A model generated the notes under the pieces. It saw nothing but the letters and a program-made list of their open reading frames with translations, was not told the origin of the DNA and made no database searches. From the NCBI GenBank assembly GCA_019637315.1, contig JAHBVU010000004.1, forward strand, positions 205,040 through 269,039: 64,000 nt of DNA. Reading direction: 5' to 3'. Made by a program: the position numbers and the translations under genes. This document shows positions 40,880-50,080 of this stretch, piece by piece; the stretch's first letter is position 1, and each line of letters begins with the position of its first letter. This DNA is from Gemmatimonadales bacterium (GTDB taxonomy: Bacteria > Gemmatimonadota > Gemmatimonadetes > Gemmatimonadales > GWC2-71-9).

Positions 40880-43690
40880 ATGCTGAAGTTCATCGTCATC
40901 TCGACCCTGCTGGCAACCAGCGCTCTGGCCCAGGCGGTCCCGAAGCGCGCCGACGTCACTCCGCTGCCGCTCGACTCCGCCGTCGTAACCGGCACCCTGC
41001 CCAACGGCCTGCGCTACTTCGTCCGCAAGAACAGTCGACCTGCCGCTCGCGCCGAGCTGCGCCTGGTGGTCAACGCCGGCTCACTGCTCGAGGACGACGA
41101 CCAGCTGGGCCTGGCCCATTTCGTCGAGCACATGGCGTTCAACGGTACGGTCAACTTCGAGAAGCACGAGTTGGTCGACTACATCGAGCGGATCGGGATG
41201 CGGTTTGGGGCCGACCTCAACGCCAGCACCTCGTTCGATGAAACCATCTATCAGTTGCAGGTCCCGACCGACAGCGCCCATCTGCTCAACACCGCGATGC
41301 AGATTCTGGAGGACTGGGCCCACGGGGTCAGCTTCGACACTGCCGAGATCCGCAAAGAACGCGGCGTCGTCATCGAAGAGTGGCGACTCGACCAGGACGC
41401 CTCGAATCGGATGTTCCGACAGCAGTTTCCCGTCCTGTTTCGCGGCTCGCGCTACCGGGACCGGCTGCCGATCGGCACCAGGGAATCGCTCGAGGGATTC
41501 GCGCCTGGTGCGCTCAACCGCTACTACCGCGACTGGTACCGGCCTGACCTGATGGCGGTCGTGGCGGTCGGCGACTTCGATGTCGCCGCCGTGACGGCTT
41601 TGATCAAGACGCATTTCAGCAAGATCCGCAGTCCGCGAACCAAGCGCCCAAGGGTCGACTATCGGATTCCGCGGCGCGATTCGACCGCCGTCGCGATCGC
41701 GACCGATCCAGAGGCAACCAGCACCAGCATCAGCGTCTACTATCTCGAACCCGGCGATGTGGATCCGTCCGAAGCGGCCTACCGCGAGTCCCTGGTCGAT
41801 GCGCTGTACGCCATGATGTTCAATGCCCGGCTCGATGAGCTGACCCAGCGGCCCAACCCGCCGTTCCTAGGGGCGGGCGGTGGCGCCAGCCGTCTGGTCC
41901 GCGGCACTCGCGCCTTCTTCCTGGGTGCGGCGGTGTCCGACACCGGGATTGCCCGCGGCTTCGAGGCCGTCCTGACCGAGGCCGAGCGGGTCGAGCGGCA
42001 CGGCTTTACGGCCACCGAGCTCGATCGAGCCAAACAGGACCTGCTGCGCAGCTATGAACGCGCCTACGCCGAGCGCGCCAACACCGAGTCGGTGCGCTAC
42101 GCCGATGAGTACGTGCGACACTTCCTGACCGGCGAAGCCATTCCGGGCATTGGCTACGAGCTGGCGTTGGTCAAGCGACTGCTGCCCGCAATCGAGCTCG
42201 ATGAGGTCAATCGTGCCGCGCGAGTCTGGCTCGACGGCAAGGATCGCGTGCTGCTCGTCAACGCGCCGGAGAAGGCGGCGGCGCAGATTCCCGACGAGCG
42301 CGCGTTGCTCGCCCTCTTCGATCGAGTCCAACGGGCTGAGGTCGCGGCCTACGAGGACAACGTCTCGGACGAGCCGCTGGTAACCGCGAGCCTGGCACCG
42401 CGACCCGTGGCGAGCGTCACGACCGACTCGCTCCTCGGGGTGACGACCTGGACTCTGCCGAACGGCATTCGGGTGGTGCTCAAGCCGACCGACTTCAAAG
42501 CGGACGAGGTGCTGCTGACCGCCTCCAGCCCCGGCGGCACCTCGGTCGTCCCCGACAGCCTGTACGCTGCCGCGACCTTTGCTACGCAGCTGATCGGCCT
42601 GGGCGGGCTGGGTGATTTTTCGGCCGTCGACCTGCAGAAGAAGCTTGCGGGCAAGGCCGTCTCGGTCTCGCCCTACATCGGGAGCTACTACGAGGGATTG
42701 CAAGGCCAGGCATCGCCGCAGGATCTCGAAACGCTCTTTCAGCTGATCTATCTCCAGTTCACCGCGCCGCGCCGGGACCGCGACGCCTTCGAGGCCTTCA
42801 AGACCAACGCGCGAGCTGCACTGGCCAATCGCAGCGCCAACCCGGCAACCGCGTTCCGCGACACCCTGACGGTCGTGCTCACGCAGCACCATCCGCGCAC
42901 TCGCCCGATCAGCGTGGCCGTCGTCGATTCCTTCGATCTCGACCGGTCGTATCGGGTCTACCGCGACCGCTTCGGCGATGCCGGCGACTTCACCTTCGTC
43001 ATCGTCGGTGCTTTTACGCTGGACGCCATCCGGCCCCTGGTCGAGACCTACCTCGGCAATCTGCCCTCCCGTCAGCGCACCGAGCAGTGGCGCGATGTCG
43101 GCATCCGTCCGCCAACGGGCGTGATCGAGCGCCAGGTCGTGCGAGGCCTCGAACCGCGCAGTCAGACGCAGCTGGTCTTCTCGGGCGCCTTCCCGTACTC
43201 CCGGGAAGAGCGGTTCGTGATTCGCAGTCTGGCCGATGTGCTCGACCTCCGGCTCCGCGAGCGACTTCGCGAGGACCTCGGCGGAACCTACGGGGCGTCG
43301 GTCAGCGCGTCGCCCACTAAGGTGCCGCGAGAGGAGTATTCGATCAGCGTGGGCTTCGGCTCCGCGCCGGATCGGGTCGACGAACTGGTCGCCGCGGTGT
43401 GGGCCGAAATCGACGCGCTCCAGCGCACTGGCGCGACCGACGACGAACTCGTCAAGCTGCGGGAGTCGACCGTCCGCACCCGCGAAACCAGCCTGCGCGA
43501 GAACGGCTTCTGGCTTGGTCAGCTGTCCGGCTATGAGCAGACGGGTGAGGATTTCCGCGGCATCCTCGTGACGGCGGACCTGCTCCCGTTACTGACTGCC
43601 GAGAGGCTCAAGCAGGCGGCCGTGCGCTACCTCGATCGCAGCAACCACGTCCGGGTCACCCTGGTACCGGAAACCAGCCGGACGCCCTGA
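40880..43690 (+). CDS. M16-family zinc metallopeptidase (pitrilysin type, two halves)
   Basis: 936 residues from ATG 40880 (in-frame ATG 40862 also possible), with a Sec signal MLKFIVISTLLATSALAQA. The inverted zinc motif HFVEH (residues 80-84) is intact, and E160 in KERGVV is a suitable third ligand. The second, inactive half begins near LLGVTTWTLPNGIRVVLKPTDF. This double arrangement and the length match periplasmic insulinase-like peptidases that degrade peptides. The protein is likely periplasmic. A hairpin follows the stop. Confidence 0.95.
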   Translation: MLKFIVISTLLATSALAQAVPKRADVTPLPLDSAVVTGTLPNGLRYFVRKNSRPAARAELRLVVNAGSLLEDDDQLGLAHFVEHMAFNGTVNFEKHELVDYIERIGMRFGADLNASTSFDETIYQLQVPTDSAHLLNTAMQILEDWAHGVSFDTAEIRKERGVVIEEWRLDQDASNRMFRQQFPVLFRGSRYRDRLPIGTRESLEGFAPGALNRYYRDWYRPDLMAVVAVGDFDVAAVTALIKTHFSKIRSPRTKRPRVDYRIPRRDSTAVAIATDPEATSTSISVYYLEPGDVDPSEAAYRESLVDALYAMMFNARLDELTQRPNPPFLGAGGGASRLVRGTRAFFLGAAVSDTGIARGFEAVLTEAERVERHGFTATELDRAKQDLLRSYERAYAERANTESVRYADEYVRHFLTGEAIPGIGYELALVKRLLPAIELDEVNRAARVWLDGKDRVLLVNAPEKAAAQIPDERALLALFDRVQRAEVAAYEDNVSDEPLVTASLAPRPVASVTTDSLLGVTTWTLPNGIRVVLKPTDFKADEVLLTASSPGGTSVVPDSLYAAATFATQLIGLGGLGDFSAVDLQKKLAGKAVSVSPYIGSYYEGLQGQASPQDLETLFQLIYLQFTAPRRDRDAFEAFKTNARAALANRSANPATAFRDTLTVVLTQHHPRTRPISVAVVDSFDLDRSYRVYRDRFGDAGDFTFVIVGAFTLDAIRPLVETYLGNLPSRQRTEQWRDVGIRPPTGVIERQVVRGLEPRSQTQLVFSGAFPYSREERFVIRSLADVLDLRLRERLREDLGGTYGASVSASPTKVPREEYSISVGFGSAPDRVDELVAAVWAEIDALQRTGATDDELVKLRESTVRTRETSLRENGFWLGQLSGYEQTGEDFRGILVTADLLPLLTAERLKQAAVRYLDRSNHVRVTLVPETSRTP

Positions 43691-43702
43691 GGGCGCCACG
43701 AC

Positions 43703-43726
43703 GGCGGGGAGGACAACTTCCCCGCC
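43703..43726 (+). terminator. Terminator hairpin after the M16 peptidase gene
   Basis: GGCGGGGA / TCCCCGCC, 8-base arms with an 8-base loop, 13 bases after the stop. Confidence 0.6.
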
Positions 43727-43863
43727 CCCTTCAACCACCCGGAGGCGTCTCTTACGCATCGCCTTCGAGCTCGTTCGGCGCCCCCCTCGTGCCGATAGGG
43801 GCGCACCTCTACTTTCCAGCATCCACTGCCCCACGCTCGAATCTCTTCACCGCCTCGGACCTC

Positions 43864-45006
43864 ATGCCAGCGCGCCGCACCCACACCTTCACCGAATCCG
43901 TGATTCGCGGAATGACCCGGCTCGCCACCCAGCATGGGGCGATCAACCTGGCACAAGGTTTCCCGAACTTCCCGACCCCCGATGTGCTCAAGGAGGCCGC
44001 CGCCAAAGCCATCCGTGAAGACATCAACCAGTACGCCATCACCTGGGGCTCCAAACGATTGCGCGACGCGCTGGCCCGGAAGTACGCCGAGTGGTATGGC
44101 ATGACGGTCGATCCGGAAACCGAGATCACCGTCACCTGCGGAGCGACCGAAGCGATGGCGGCGGTCATGCTGGCGCTGGTCGACCCCGGTGAAGAGGTCA
44201 TCGTGATGGAGCCGTTCTACGAGAACTACGGCCCAGACGCCATCCTCTCTGAAGCCACACCCGTTTTTGTGCCGATGATGCCAGGCGAGCCGCTCGATCT
44301 GGATCGGCTGGCTCGGGCATTCTCCACGAAGACTCGCGCAATCATCGTCAACACACCCGGCAATCCGTCGGGTCGAGTCTTGACGCGGGCCGAGTTGACC
44401 GCGATTGCGGAGCTCTGCGAGCAGCACAATGTCTGGGCGATTACCGATGAGATTTACGAGCACATCTACTACGAGGGCGAGCACATCCCGGTTGCCACGC
44501 TGCCCGGGATGCGGGACCGCACGGTCACGATCAGCGGCGCATCGAAGACCTTCAGCATCACGGGCTGGCGCATCGGCACCATCATCTCGCCCGCGAGCGT
44601 CACCGACGCGATCCGGAAGGTGCACGACTTCCTGACGGTCGGTGCGCCAGCACCGCTTCAGGAGGGTTTGGCCGTGGCTATGGAAACACTCGGCCGCGAC
44701 TACTACGAGAGCCTCGAACGCGACTACCGGGCCCGTCGGGACCTGCTCGTCGGCGCCCTTAACCGGGCCGGGTTCAAGTGTGAGGCGCCGCAAGGCGCGT
44801 ACTACATCCTGGCCGACTTTACCGCCATCAAGAAGCTTCGCTCCGACGAGTTTGCACGGTGGCTCACGGTCGAAGGTGGTGTGGCGACCGTGCCGGGCAC
44901 CAGCTTCTTCTCGGATCCGGAAATGGGCCGCGACTATACCAGGTTCGCCTTCTGCAAGACCGAGGATATGCTGCAGGCAGCGGTCGAACGGTTGCAGCGC
45001 TTGTAG
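43864..45006 (+). CDS. PLP-dependent class I/II aminotransferase
   Basis: 380 residues from ATG 43864 (the frame is open from 43789, but the family's conserved start is at MPARRTHTFTES). The PLP lysine lies in SGASKTFSITGWRIG (K228), with NTPGNPSGRV and ITDEIYEHIYYE upstream, both typical of fold type I aminotransferases. Resembles methionine/kynurenine-type aminotransferases. Cytoplasmic, converts an amino acid to the 2-oxo acid. It is followed closely by the convergent VapC gene. Confidence 0.93.
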   Translation: MPARRTHTFTESVIRGMTRLATQHGAINLAQGFPNFPTPDVLKEAAAKAIREDINQYAITWGSKRLRDALARKYAEWYGMTVDPETEITVTCGATEAMAAVMLALVDPGEEVIVMEPFYENYGPDAILSEATPVFVPMMPGEPLDLDRLARAFSTKTRAIIVNTPGNPSGRVLTRAELTAIAELCEQHNVWAITDEIYEHIYYEGEHIPVATLPGMRDRTVTISGASKTFSITGWRIGTIISPASVTDAIRKVHDFLTVGAPAPLQEGLAVAMETLGRDYYESLERDYRARRDLLVGALNRAGFKCEAPQGAYYILADFTAIKKLRSDEFARWLTVEGGVATVPGTSFFSDPEMGRDYTRFAFCKTEDMLQAAVERLQRL

Positions 45007-45015
45007 GGCCGCTTT

Positions 45016-45393
45016 TTACGATCGCTTCGGGTAGTAGCGGACGTTCGGCAGACGGGCAAAGTCCGCGTCCATTGTCCACACGACTGCCTCGTAGCGCCCG
45101 GCCGTTGCATAGATGATGCTGTCGGCAAGAGGCAGTTTGTGCAGAATCCCCTGTTGTGCGGCGCTGAACGCGAGCGCTGCGTCCAGGGGCACGATCGTGC
45201 CCTGGTGCAGCAGTGCAGCAACCTGCAATGCGTCGTCCTCCCCCCGCTGCTGCATGACGCGGCGGCTCACTTCGGTCAGGACAATCGTCGGCACGATCAG
45301 ACGGTCGACGTTCTCCACAGCCGCCGCAAACTTGCCGGCATTGGAAGTCCCGGCGAAGTACTCCAACCAGGCCGATGAGTCGACCAGGTTCAC
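45016..45393 (-). CDS. vapC: PIN-domain toxin, VapC type
   Basis: 125 residues. The four acidic residues of the PIN RNase fold appear in the expected places: D5 in VDSSAWLEYF, the E in PTIVLTEVSRR, D in LPLADSIIYATA and D in VWTMDADFARL. VapC toxins are ribonucleases inhibited by a DNA-binding antitoxin. Its ATG overlaps the stop of the antitoxin gene by 4 bases, the usual vapB-vapC order. Convergent with the aminotransferase gene. Confidence 0.93.
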   Translation of the reverse strand: MNLVDSSAWLEYFAGTSNAGKFAAAVENVDRLIVPTIVLTEVSRRVMQQRGEDDALQVAALLHQGTIVPLDAALAFSAAQQGILHKLPLADSIIYATAGRYEAVVWTMDADFARLPNVRYYPKRS

Positions 45394-45596
45394 ACCCGAT
45401 CCTTTTCGCGGGGCACAGAGGTGTCGATGCCCTTCAGGGCACCCCGCATCGACCGGATCGACCGGATCGGGATGAACTCGATTCGGTTCTCGTACTGCAG
45501 GACCTGCACCTTCTGTCCAGGCTCGAGGCCAAGTTGCTCCCGGATCGCCCGGGGAATCACGACCTGGAACTTCGGCGAAACTGTGACGACCGACAT
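45390..45596 (-). CDS. vapB: AbrB/MazE-type antitoxin of VapC
   Basis: 68 residues from ATG 45596 after GAGG. The swapped-hairpin AbrB fold is evident in TVSPKFQVVIPRAIREQLGLEPGQKVQVLQYENRIEFIPI. It binds its own promoter and neutralises VapC through its C-terminus (RGALKGIDTSVPREKDRV). AT-rich DNA with CGATATAACG and CGATCGATCG elements at 45615-45650 is a probable promoter/operator. Confidence 0.9.
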   Translation of the reverse strand: MSVVTVSPKFQVVIPRAIREQLGLEPGQKVQVLQYENRIEFIPIRSIRSMRGALKGIDTSVPREKDRV

Positions 45597-45789
45597 AACA
45601 ACCTCATCGATGACATACTCGTAATACGATATAACGATCGATCGAGATCGACAAGCGGACTTGCCCGCCGGCCCAGCCCCTCGCCGCCATGGCAAGCCCG
45701 TATGTGTGGACGAACTCACGTCGCGCGTCAACGCCTGTAACGTCGAGCTCAAGCTGCCCCCGAGGCCACACGGACGAGGAAGGATCACG

Positions 45790-46701
45790 ATGCGCAATCG
45801 GTTTGCAACGGGGTGGCGAATACTCAGACGATCGGTAAGGATCTGGTCCGACCGCAACGCAACCCAGGCGGCGGGAGCGCTCGCGTTCTACACCCTGTTT
45901 TCGATGGCCCCCCTGCTGATCATCGTGATCACCATGACCGGCGCCTTCTTCGGCGAAGACGCCGCGCAGGGCCGGATTGCCGGACAGATCGAAGAGCTGA
46001 TCGGGCCCCGTGCCGCAGCTACCGTCGAAGATGCGGTCGACCGGTCCCGGATCGAGCGGGCGGGGTTGCTGCCGACCGTGATCGGCATCGTGCTGACGCT
46101 GATTGGCGCCACGACCGTGTTTGCCCAGATGCAGACCTCGTTGAACAACATCTGGGAGGTCAAGGCCAAGCCGTCGCGGAGCGGCGTGCTCGCCTTTCTC
46201 CTGACCCGCCTGATCTCCTTTGGCATGGTGCTCGGCATCGGGTTCGTCATGCTGACATCGTTCCTGATCACCATCGCCGTCACCGCAGCCGTACATTTCG
46301 CCGAGGAGTGGATACCGGTGCCGGGGTGGGTGCTCGCGGTGGTCGACCTGATCGTGTCGCTTGGTGTTGTCACGCTACTCTTCGTGCTGATCTTTCGCGT
46401 CCTGCCAGACGTCAAGGTCAGTTGGAAGCAGGCCTGGCATGGCTCGCTGCTGACGGCAGTGCTCTTTGTGCTTGGCCAAGTCGTTATTTCGCAGTATCTC
46501 ACCCGGGCCGGGCCGGCCTCCGCTTACGGAGCGGCCGGCGCGCTCGTGCTGATCCTGATGTGGGTCTACTACTCCGCGATGATCAGCCTGTTCGGCGCAG
46601 CACTGACCCGGGCGCTGGTCGAGCACCGTGAAGGCGATATCGTACCTGCACGCGGCGCGGTCGAGGTGCGAACCGAGATCGTCGAGGAGGACACCGCGTA
46701 G
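45790..46701 (+). CDS. YihY/virulence-factor BrkB family membrane protein
   Basis: 303 residues from ATG 45790 with GGAAGG upstream. Six hydrophobic stretches are present; the family pattern starts with QAAGALAFYTLFSMAPLLIIVI, then VFAQMQTSLNNIWEV, and later ASAYGAAGALVLILMWVYYSAMISLFGAALTRAL, which is diagnostic for BrkB/YihY. The role of these inner-membrane proteins is not settled (once proposed as RNase BN, later disproved). It is divergent from the VapB gene. Confidence 0.92.
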   Translation: MRNRFATGWRILRRSVRIWSDRNATQAAGALAFYTLFSMAPLLIIVITMTGAFFGEDAAQGRIAGQIEELIGPRAAATVEDAVDRSRIERAGLLPTVIGIVLTLIGATTVFAQMQTSLNNIWEVKAKPSRSGVLAFLLTRLISFGMVLGIGFVMLTSFLITIAVTAAVHFAEEWIPVPGWVLAVVDLIVSLGVVTLLFVLIFRVLPDVKVSWKQAWHGSLLTAVLFVLGQVVISQYLTRAGPASAYGAAGALVLILMWVYYSAMISLFGAALTRALVEHREGDIVPARGAVEVRTEIVEEDTA

Positions 46702-46706
46702 TCGGG

Positions 46707-47285
46707 CTAACGCAGCCCAGTGAGGGCGTCCGCACGCAGTTTAGAACGGAACCGGGCCGCTTCGGCCGTGCGGCCGGTGCGCTCGTGCAGCACCGTCAGC
46801 GCACGGTAGAGTGCTTGCATGTCCCGATGCGCAGGTTGCAACCGGTTGCCGGCAATGGCAACGGCCCGATCCAGACTGGCCGATGCGCCCGTCAGGTCCC
46901 CGCGCTCGAGCCGGAGCTCGCTAAGCAGCCGGTGGGTCCACGCCACCAGCAGCGCGTCCTCACCCCACGTCGCGACACGGATCGCGAGCGCCTCTTCCAT
47001 CGCCCGCTCCGCACCGACTGGATCTCCATGGCGCTGCAGTTCCTGCGCCAGGGTCGTCAACGCCCCAGCCACCCGCGGATCGGCATTGCCATGTAGGCGG
47101 CGTCGGTCAGCGAGCGCCTTGCGCAGCAAGGCCAACCCATCCTGATGACGCCTCGTCGCGAGCAGGATCCGGCCCAGCAGCTCGTCGATCGACACCACAC
47201 TCGGGTGATCAGGCCCATTCGCGCGAAGGCTGATGGCCCTGGCCTGGCGAGCATACGTTTCCGCCTCCTCGGGATCGCCCCGTCG
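46707..47285 (-). pseudogene. C-terminal TPR fragment, 5' end lost at a junction
   Basis: Open to an in-frame start at 47339, but recognisable TPR sequence starts only near 47285: RRGDPEEAETYARQARAI then VVSIDELLGRILLATRRHQDGLALLRKAL, a further DPVGAERAMEEALAIRVATWGEDALLVAW unit and RTAEAARFRSKLRA at the end. Such tetratricopeptide tails belong to longer proteins, often protein kinases. The first 50 or so bases of the open frame are antisense to the neighbouring SBP56-like gene, which likewise lacks its beginning. I read this as a truncated gene at a rearrangement or assembly join. Confidence 0.7.
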
Positions 47286-47290
47286 AAGCC

Positions 47291-48087
47291 CGCCGAACAT
47301 GGTGACCCAGGGACTCAATCCGGAGCTGCTGCTGGCCAATCAGTACGGGCATGCGCTGCATGTCTGGGAGCTCAGCACCGGCAAGCATCAGCAGCGGCTC
47401 GACCTGGGGGCCGAGCACCAGATGGTGCTCGAGCTTCGACCCGCCCACGATCCGACCAAGGCGTACGGTTTCGTCGGTGTCGTGGTCTCCACCAAGGACC
47501 TGTCGGCCTCGATCTGGATGTGGTACCTGACTGACGGTGCTGGATCCAAGCGAGAGTGGAAGGCAAAGAAGGTGATCGAGATTCCGGCCGAGCCGTGCGA
47601 CCCGGCCCTGCTCCCTCCGGCGCTCCAGCCGTTTGGCGCCGTGCCACCGCTGGTAACAGACATCAATCTGTCACTCGACGATCGCTACCTCTACGTCTCG
47701 TGCTGGGGCACGGGCGAGATTCGCCAGTACGACGTTTCCGATCCCTTCAACCCGCGGTTCATTGGTTCTGCGCGAATCGGCGGCATCGTGCGTCGGACCC
47801 CGCACCCGGCCGACCCGACCCGGCCCCTCAACGGCGGCCCGCAGATGGTCGAGATCAGTCGCGACGGTCGCCGCATCTTCCTGACCAACTCGCTCTACTC
47901 GCCCTGGGATGCGCAGTTCTACCCGGACGGGATCGAGGGCTGGATGGTCAAGCTCGACGCCGATCCGAACGGGGGAATCACCTTCGACGAGCGCTTCCTG
48001 GTGCGCTTCGACCACGGCATGCGGGCCCATCAGGTCCGCCTCCAGGGCGGCGACGCTTCGTCCGACTCATTCTGCTTCGCGGCCTGA
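47291..48087 (+). pseudogene. C-terminal half of a selenium-binding protein (SBP56/methanethiol-oxidase) gene
   Basis: The sequence from PPNMVTQGLNPELLL onwards follows the SBP56 family closely: GHALHVWELSTGKHQQRLDLGAE, MVLELRPAHDPTKAYGFVG, VTDINLSLDDRYLYVSCWG, QYDVSDPFNPRFIG, GGPQMVEISRDGRRIFLTNSLYSPWDAQFYPDGI and an end motif GGDASSDSFCF. Full proteins are about 470 residues; here the first 200 or so, with the Cys and metal-binding N-terminus, are missing. An ATG at 47299 could start translation of a fragment. The 5' end of a TPR gene abuts it head to head. Confidence 0.8.
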
Positions 48088-48094
48088 GGACACC

Positions 48095-48730
48095 ATGACC
48101 GATGGATTCGCAACAGTGGCTGCGCTCGGCGCCTGGCACGGCATCAACCCCGCAATGGGATGGCTCTTTGCAACGGCGCTTGCCATGCAGGAGCGCACCG
48201 AGCGGGCGGCGTGGCGGGCCCTGCTGCCCCTGGCGGTCGGTCACGCCGGCGCCGTGGCTGCCGCGCTCGGCGTGGCAGTGGTGCTGAGCGCCGTGGTCTC
48301 ACTCGAATGGCTGGGGCGCATCGGGGGACTCGCGCTGATCGGGTTCGGGATCTACCGCCTGGTGTCGTCCCGGCACCCGACCCCGCGGAGCGGTATGCGA
48401 GTCGGTGCGCGCCAGCTGGCCGTCTGGTCGTTCGTGATGGCCTCGGCACACGGCGCCGGCCTCATGGTGGTGCCCTTTGCGATGCGCGGGAACAGTACGG
48501 CAAGCCATCACGGAGGCCACGGAGGCGCTGCGCTGGCGGGCAGCAATGTCGATCTGTTCCTGCCGACGCTGGTCCACAGCGCTGCGTACCTGGTAGTAAC
48601 CGGGTTGCTTGCCTGGAGCGTCTATCGCTGGATCGGCGTCGGATTTCTTCGCCGCTGGTGGATCAATGTCGACCTGGTGTGGGCTGTTGCGCTGATCCTG
48701 ACGGGAATCGTTGGCGTGCTTCCCCGCTGA
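48095..48730 (+). CDS. Polytopic membrane protein, downstream of the SBP56 remnant
   Basis: 211 residues from ATG 48095, seven bases after the SBP56 stop, so formerly co-transcribed. About six hydrophobic segments are evident: WLFATALAMQ, LLPLAVGHAGAVAAALGVAVVLSAVV, WLGRIGGLALIGFGIYRLV, VWSFVMASAHGAGLMVVPF, LFLPTLVHSAAYLVVTGLLAW and VDLVWAVALILTGIVGVLP. A histidine-rich loop (SHHGGHGG) and conserved histidines WHGINP and AHGAG suggest metal binding. No named family recognised. Confidence 0.7.
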   Translation: MTDGFATVAALGAWHGINPAMGWLFATALAMQERTERAAWRALLPLAVGHAGAVAAALGVAVVLSAVVSLEWLGRIGGLALIGFGIYRLVSSRHPTPRSGMRVGARQLAVWSFVMASAHGAGLMVVPFAMRGNSTASHHGGHGGAALAGSNVDLFLPTLVHSAAYLVVTGLLAWSVYRWIGVGFLRRWWINVDLVWAVALILTGIVGVLPR

Positions 48731-48740
48731 GCCGCCGAGG

Positions 48741-48769
48741 GGTCGGACAGATGGCAACTCTGTCCGGCC
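48741..48769. terminator. Terminator hairpin between convergent genes
   Basis: GGTCGGACAGA / TCTGTCCGGCC, 11-base arms with one mismatch and a 7-base loop, 11 bases after the membrane-protein stop. Confidence 0.65.
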
Positions 48770-48898
48770 CCAGATCCGGGAAGGCCAGCCCGGCGCGATG
48801 GTGTGAGATGACTCGGTTGACGGCGCCGGTGACGAGCCGCCATTCCGCTGCGTTGGACGGGGTGTCGGAACCACACGAGACGTTCGACCTCGTGCCTT

Positions 48899-49315
48899 CT
48901 ACTCCTGGGCTGGCGCCGCCGATCTCGCCGGTAGCGCCACCCGCCACTCGATCCACTCGACCCCCCCGGCCGCGACGATGTCGCGCAGCTGGCGCTCACG
49001 CCTGGTGAGGGTGGCCTCTCCGGTTTTGACCTCGACGAAGACGACCCGCTCGAGCGCACCACTCGACAAGCCATCAAAGACGACGAGGTCGACCGGCGAG
49101 CCAAGAAACCGCACATCCTTGGGATTGAAAGCGAAGCCGGGGAGATACGGCAGCAGCTGCTCCGCCACCTTACCGGCAATCACCGCCTCGCTCCGCTGCA
49201 CCGCGTCCCGGCGCACCTCCCGCTCCCGGCGGCCGCGACCGAGTGCCAGCAGCGCCATCCCGACCAGAACTCCGGCCGCGAGCCCGACGACCAGCCCCAA
49301 CATCAGATCTGACAT
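48899..49315 (-). CDS. Holliday-junction-resolvase-like endonuclease family protein
   Basis: 138 residues from ATG 49315. An N-terminal membrane segment (LGLVVGLAAGVLVGMALLAL) precedes a coiled, charged stretch and the nuclease-like core: PVDLVVFDGLSSGALERVVFVEVKTGEATLTRRERQLRDIV and EWIEW. The D...EVKTG pattern is that of PD-(D/E)xK resolvase-like proteins of the Endonuc_Holl family. Length and order match. The biological substrate is unknown. Confidence 0.87.
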   Translation of the reverse strand: MSDLMLGLVVGLAAGVLVGMALLALGRGRREREVRRDAVQRSEAVIAGKVAEQLLPYLPGFAFNPKDVRFLGSPVDLVVFDGLSSGALERVVFVEVKTGEATLTRRERQLRDIVAAGGVEWIEWRVALPARSAAPAQE

Positions 49316-49434
49316 GCGTTGCCTGTCTCCTTCCCGCCGAAGGATCCCAACCCGGTGACGGGATCCCGTCCTACCCCCGCACAAACGCCGAAAACTAGGC
49401 CACCTATTGACGAATCCGCCATGCCGACTCAACT

Positions 49435-49461
49435 TAACCATACGGTTTAACCAGATGGTTA
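49435..49461. promoter_or_regulatory. TetR operator half-sites upstream of the exporter operon
   Basis: TAACCA occurs at 49435-49440 and 49448-49453, with the reverse complement TGGTTA at 49456-49461 and GGTTTA at 49444-49449. The pair 49448-49461 forms a perfect 6-2-6 palindrome directly before the regulator ATG at 49466. Confidence 0.65.
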
Positions 49462-49465
49462 GGAC

Positions 49466-50080
49466 ATGACCACAGTCGCCACCGACCCCGCCACCCGAGA
49501 CGGCATCCTTGCCGCCGCCCACACCGTCTTCATGCGGCGCGGCACCTCCGGCGCCCGGATGCAGGAGATCGCCCGGGAAGCCGGGGTCAACAAGGCGCTG
49601 CTCCACTACTACTTCGGTACCAAACAGGCCCTCGCCGATGCGGTCTTTCGAACCGCCGCGTCGAACCTGCTTCCGACGGTCTTCGAGGTGGTAGGCTCGA
49701 CCCTGCCGCTCGAGGAGAAGATCGAGCTGATCGTCGCCCGCTACATCGGGTTCCTGCGAGCCAGGCCGTACCTGCCGGGCTACCTGATCAGCGAGCTCCA
49801 CGCCGACCCCGAACGGGCCGCGCTGCTGCTGCCGCGGCCGAGCGGTGCCGCGCTTGCCGCGCTGCAGGAGCAGCTCGACGCCGGCGCCCGCGACGGCGCT
49901 CTCCGCCCCATCCGGGCCGAGCATTTTCTGATCAACATGGTGTCGATGATCATCTTTCCGTTCCTGGTCCGTCCGATGCTCGACGTGATCTTCGGAATCG
50001 GCGGCGATCGGTTCGATGCTTACCTGACCGAGCGGCAGCACGCGCTGCCCACCTTCATCCGCAACGGGCTTCGACCATGA
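49466..50080 (+). CDS. TetR-family transcriptional repressor
   Basis: 204 residues. N-terminal HTH: TRDGILAAAHTVFMRRGTSGARMQEIAREAGVNKALLHYYFGTKQALADAV, a textbook TetR domain. The C-terminal ligand-binding part is helical, with a family pattern (RYIGFLRARPYLPGYLISELH) seen in regulators of ABC-2 export operons. It overlaps the TolC gene by 4 bases and thus forms the first gene of the operon it likely controls through the upstream palindrome. Confidence 0.93.
   Translation: MTTVATDPATRDGILAAAHTVFMRRGTSGARMQEIAREAGVNKALLHYYFGTKQALADAVFRTAASNLLPTVFEVVGSTLPLEEKIELIVARYIGFLRARPYLPGYLISELHADPERAALLLPRPSGAALAALQEQLDAGARDGALRPIRAEHFLINMVSMIIFPFLVRPMLDVIFGIGGDRFDAYLTERQHALPTFIRNGLRP

Noticed and set aside
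48899..50041. Extension of the resolvase-like gene to 380 codons
   Set aside because: The extra 242 codons are antisense to the TetR gene; the family start is at 49315.
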